From Clostridium sp. 1001275B_160808_H3 (GTDB lineage: Bacteria > Bacillota > Clostridia > Clostridiales > Clostridiaceae): 64,000 nt of DNA. Shown one piece after another: positions 62,543 through 64,000 of the stretch. Every line of letters starts with the position of its first letter. Within the stretch, counting starts at the first letter, position 1. The DNA lies in NCBI RefSeq assembly GCF_015550425.1, contig NZ_JADNAT010000006.1, positions 62,001-126,000 on the forward strand, read 5' to 3'. Under the pieces are notes generated by a model. That model ran no database searches, was not told the DNA's origin, and was given only the letters and a program-made list of their open reading frames with translations. A program made the translations under genes and the position numbers.

Positions 62543-63910
62543 TTATAGAAAAGCTAACTTAATTATGAATAATATTGCAAGTATTATCATAACTACTGAT
62601 ACCTTAGTTCTATCTTCTTTATCTTTACATAATAAGTTATAAATTAAATTAATAACTACATATGATAATATTCCTATAGTTAAACCATCACCTATACTAT
62701 ATGTTAAAGCCATAGTTGTTATTGTTAGGAAAGCTGGCACACCCTCAGTTATATTATCAAATTCAATATTTTTTACAGCCCCAAGCATTAGGTATCCTAC
62801 ATAAATTAATGCTGGTGCAGTAGCACATGATGGTATAGCTATAAATACCGGTGAAAAGAACATAGCAAGTAAGAACAATATTCCAGTAGCTATTGCTGTA
62901 TACCCTGTTTTTCCCCCTGCTGCAACTCCTGTTGAACTTTCTACATATGTTGTAACTGTGGATACTCCCATTGCTGCTCCTATTGTTGTTGAAACAGCAT
63001 CAACTAATAAAGCTCTACCTGCATTAGGAACATTTCCATTTTCGTCAAGCATATTTGCTCTTGATGATACACCTACTAGAGTACCAACTGTATCGAAGAA
63101 ATCAACGAATAAGAAAGTGCATATTACAACTATAAATGTTCCTATGGTTTCTTTGTTTGTTAAATGTGAAAAATCTAACTTCCCTGCTATTGGTGCTATA
63201 CTTTCAAACTTAAATAATCCTTCTGGTAAATATATTCCAAGGTCTGCTGCAACTTCTGGATTTATTAATGCATATCCCCATGCTAGTAATGTACTTGTCA
63301 ATATTCCAAATAATATAGATCCTTTTATTTTCTTTTTATCTAATACTGCTATTATAACAACACCAACTAATGCAATTATAACTGTTGGTGAAAAGTGTCC
63401 CATTGTTACTAATGTTGAATCATCATTTACTACTAATCCTGCTCCAACCATTCCTATAAATGCTATAAAAACTCCAATACCTGCAGTTACTGCATGCTTC
63501 ATTGTCATTGGTATTGCATTTACAACAGCTTCTCTAACTTTAAATATAGATAATAATATAAATATAATTCCTTCTATAAATACTGCTGTTAAAGCCATTT
63601 CCCAAGATATTCCCATTCCTATCACAACTGAAAAGGCAAAAAATGCATTAAGTCCCATTCCAGATGCTAGTGCAAAAGGTAAGTTTGCAAATATCCCCAT
63701 TAATATACATCCAATAGCTGCTGTTAAACAGGTTGCAGTAACTAAAGCCCCTGCTGGCATTCCTGTTTCTGATAATATATTTGGATTTACTGCTATTATG
63801 TAAGCCATTGTTAAGAAAGTAGTAATACCAGCTACTATTTCTCTTTTTAAATTTACATTTTCATTTGATAATATAGGTAATAATACTTGTGTTTTTGATG
63901 AGTTTTTCAT
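62543..63910 (-). CDS. NCS2/AzgA-type guanine-hypoxanthine permease (PbuG-like)
   Basis: Membrane purine importer. N-terminal KREIVAGITTFLTMAYIIAV (about residues 21-40) followed by NPNILSETGMPAG, then LASGMGLNAFFAFSV and FVDFFDTVGTLVGVSSRANM (about 264-283), are hallmarks of the AzgA/PbuG branch. About 12-14 hydrophobic segments. I use the ATG at 63910 with AGGGGG upstream; a longer in-frame start lacks support. Length 455. A long terminator-like hairpin lies in its leader. PbuG or PbuO assignment is not resolved. Confidence 0.93.
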   Translation of the reverse strand: MKNSSKTQVLLPILSNENVNLKREIVAGITTFLTMAYIIAVNPNILSETGMPAGALVTATCLTAAIGCILMGIFANLPFALASGMGLNAFFAFSVVIGMGISWEMALTAVFIEGIIFILLSIFKVREAVVNAIPMTMKHAVTAGIGVFIAFIGMVGAGLVVNDDSTLVTMGHFSPTVIIALVGVVIIAVLDKKKIKGSILFGILTSTLLAWGYALINPEVAADLGIYLPEGLFKFESIAPIAGKLDFSHLTNKETIGTFIVVICTFLFVDFFDTVGTLVGVSSRANMLDENGNVPNAGRALLVDAVSTTIGAAMGVSTVTTYVESSTGVAAGGKTGYTAIATGILFLLAMFFSPVFIAIPSCATAPALIYVGYLMLGAVKNIEFDNITEGVPAFLTITTMALTYSIGDGLTIGILSYVVINLIYNLLCKDKEDRTKVSVVMIILAILFIIKLAFL

Positions 63911-63939
63911 TGCTAATCCCCCTAGTATTTTTATACAAC

Positions 63940-63983
63940 AAAAGCCGCTATGAATTATCAATAGATAACTCATAGCGGCTTTT
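63940..63983 (-). terminator. Long hairpin upstream of the purine permease
   Basis: AAAAGCCGCTATGA (63940-63953) pairs perfectly with TCATAGCGGCTTTT (63970-63983), with five more pairs after one mismatch and a small loop; TTTT ends the stem on the minus strand. It may be the terminator of a purine riboswitch or of a gene to the right; the window ends before this can be told. Confidence 0.7.
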
Positions 63984-64000
63984 AGCTAGAAATGCTGACA

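Noticed and set aside
62958..63803. Plus-strand ORF of 281 codons
   Set aside because: It lies fully antisense to the clearly conserved purine permease, has no ribosome binding site and no recognisable domain; low-GC antisense frames are often open.
1..64000. CRISPR, prophage, IS, toxin-antitoxin or biosynthetic cluster
   Set aside because: No direct repeat array, transposase, integrase or accessory gene set was seen; gene order is that of a Firmicute core chromosome.
63911..64000. Purine aptamer inside the window
   Set aside because: A TTTCTA and a CTATGAG are present, but the spacing does not allow the P2 and P3 stems; no aptamer can be claimed here.

Overview
The window looks like a core chromosomal segment of a low-GC, spore-forming Firmicute, most likely Clostridium sensu stricto. 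Support: very AT-rich intergenic DNA, strong AGGAGG-type ribosome binding sites, several TTG and GTG starts, the sporulation genes ylbJ and spoVM, codY, an MEP isoprenoid pathway (dxr, ispG) and pta-ackA acetate metabolism. Nearly all genes lie on the minus strand; the exceptions are yraN, tmcAL, ylbJ and rpmB. I see no prophage, IS element, CRISPR array, tRNA, rRNA or defence island.

Layout, from right to left (the direction of most transcription): a purine permease of the PbuG type (62.5-63.9 kb). Then a long operon yicC-remA-gmk-rpoZ-coaBC-priA-def-fmt-yugP-rsmB-rlmN-stp-prkC, followed by rsgA-rpe-thiN and the tiny sporulation gene spoVM (47-62 kb), in the order known from Bacillus subtilis. 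rpmB diverges from asp23-fakA-recG-rsmD-coaD and a coiled-coil gene (41-47 kb). ylbJ and tmcAL diverge from pta-ackA (36-41 kb). Next is a YceD-family gene with rpmF, plsX, acpP, rnc, a radical-SAM gene, a 30-residue membrane peptide gene, smc and ftsY (27-36 kb). After that come ylxM-ffh-rpsP-khpA, rimM-trmD-rplS and rbgA-rnhB (21-27 kb). The natural-transformation/topoisomerase group comM-dprA-topA follows, with divergent yraN (15-21 kb). Then codY, rpsB-tsf-pyrH-frr-uppS-cdsA (9.4-15 kb), an inserted AI-2E-type membrane protein gene, dxr-rseP-ispG-polC, and finally the start of a probable rimP gene (0-9 kb).

The genes serve translation, RNA maturation, protein targeting, DNA replication and repair, chromosome segregation, isoprenoid and phospholipid synthesis, CoA synthesis and Ser/Thr kinase signalling. 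I found no undescribed multi-gene system. The more interesting material is regulatory and very small: spoVM with a sigma-E-like -10 box in the loop of the thiN terminator; a long stem just upstream of rnc that could be an RNase III autoregulation site; an attenuator-like leader before rimP; a candidate small RNA or attenuator between rplS and rbgA; a leader peptide ORF before the rpmF-plsX operon; a CodY box in front of codY; and a hairpin that hides the topA ribosome binding site. Several start codons were moved to the first codon with a well-placed ribosome binding site.
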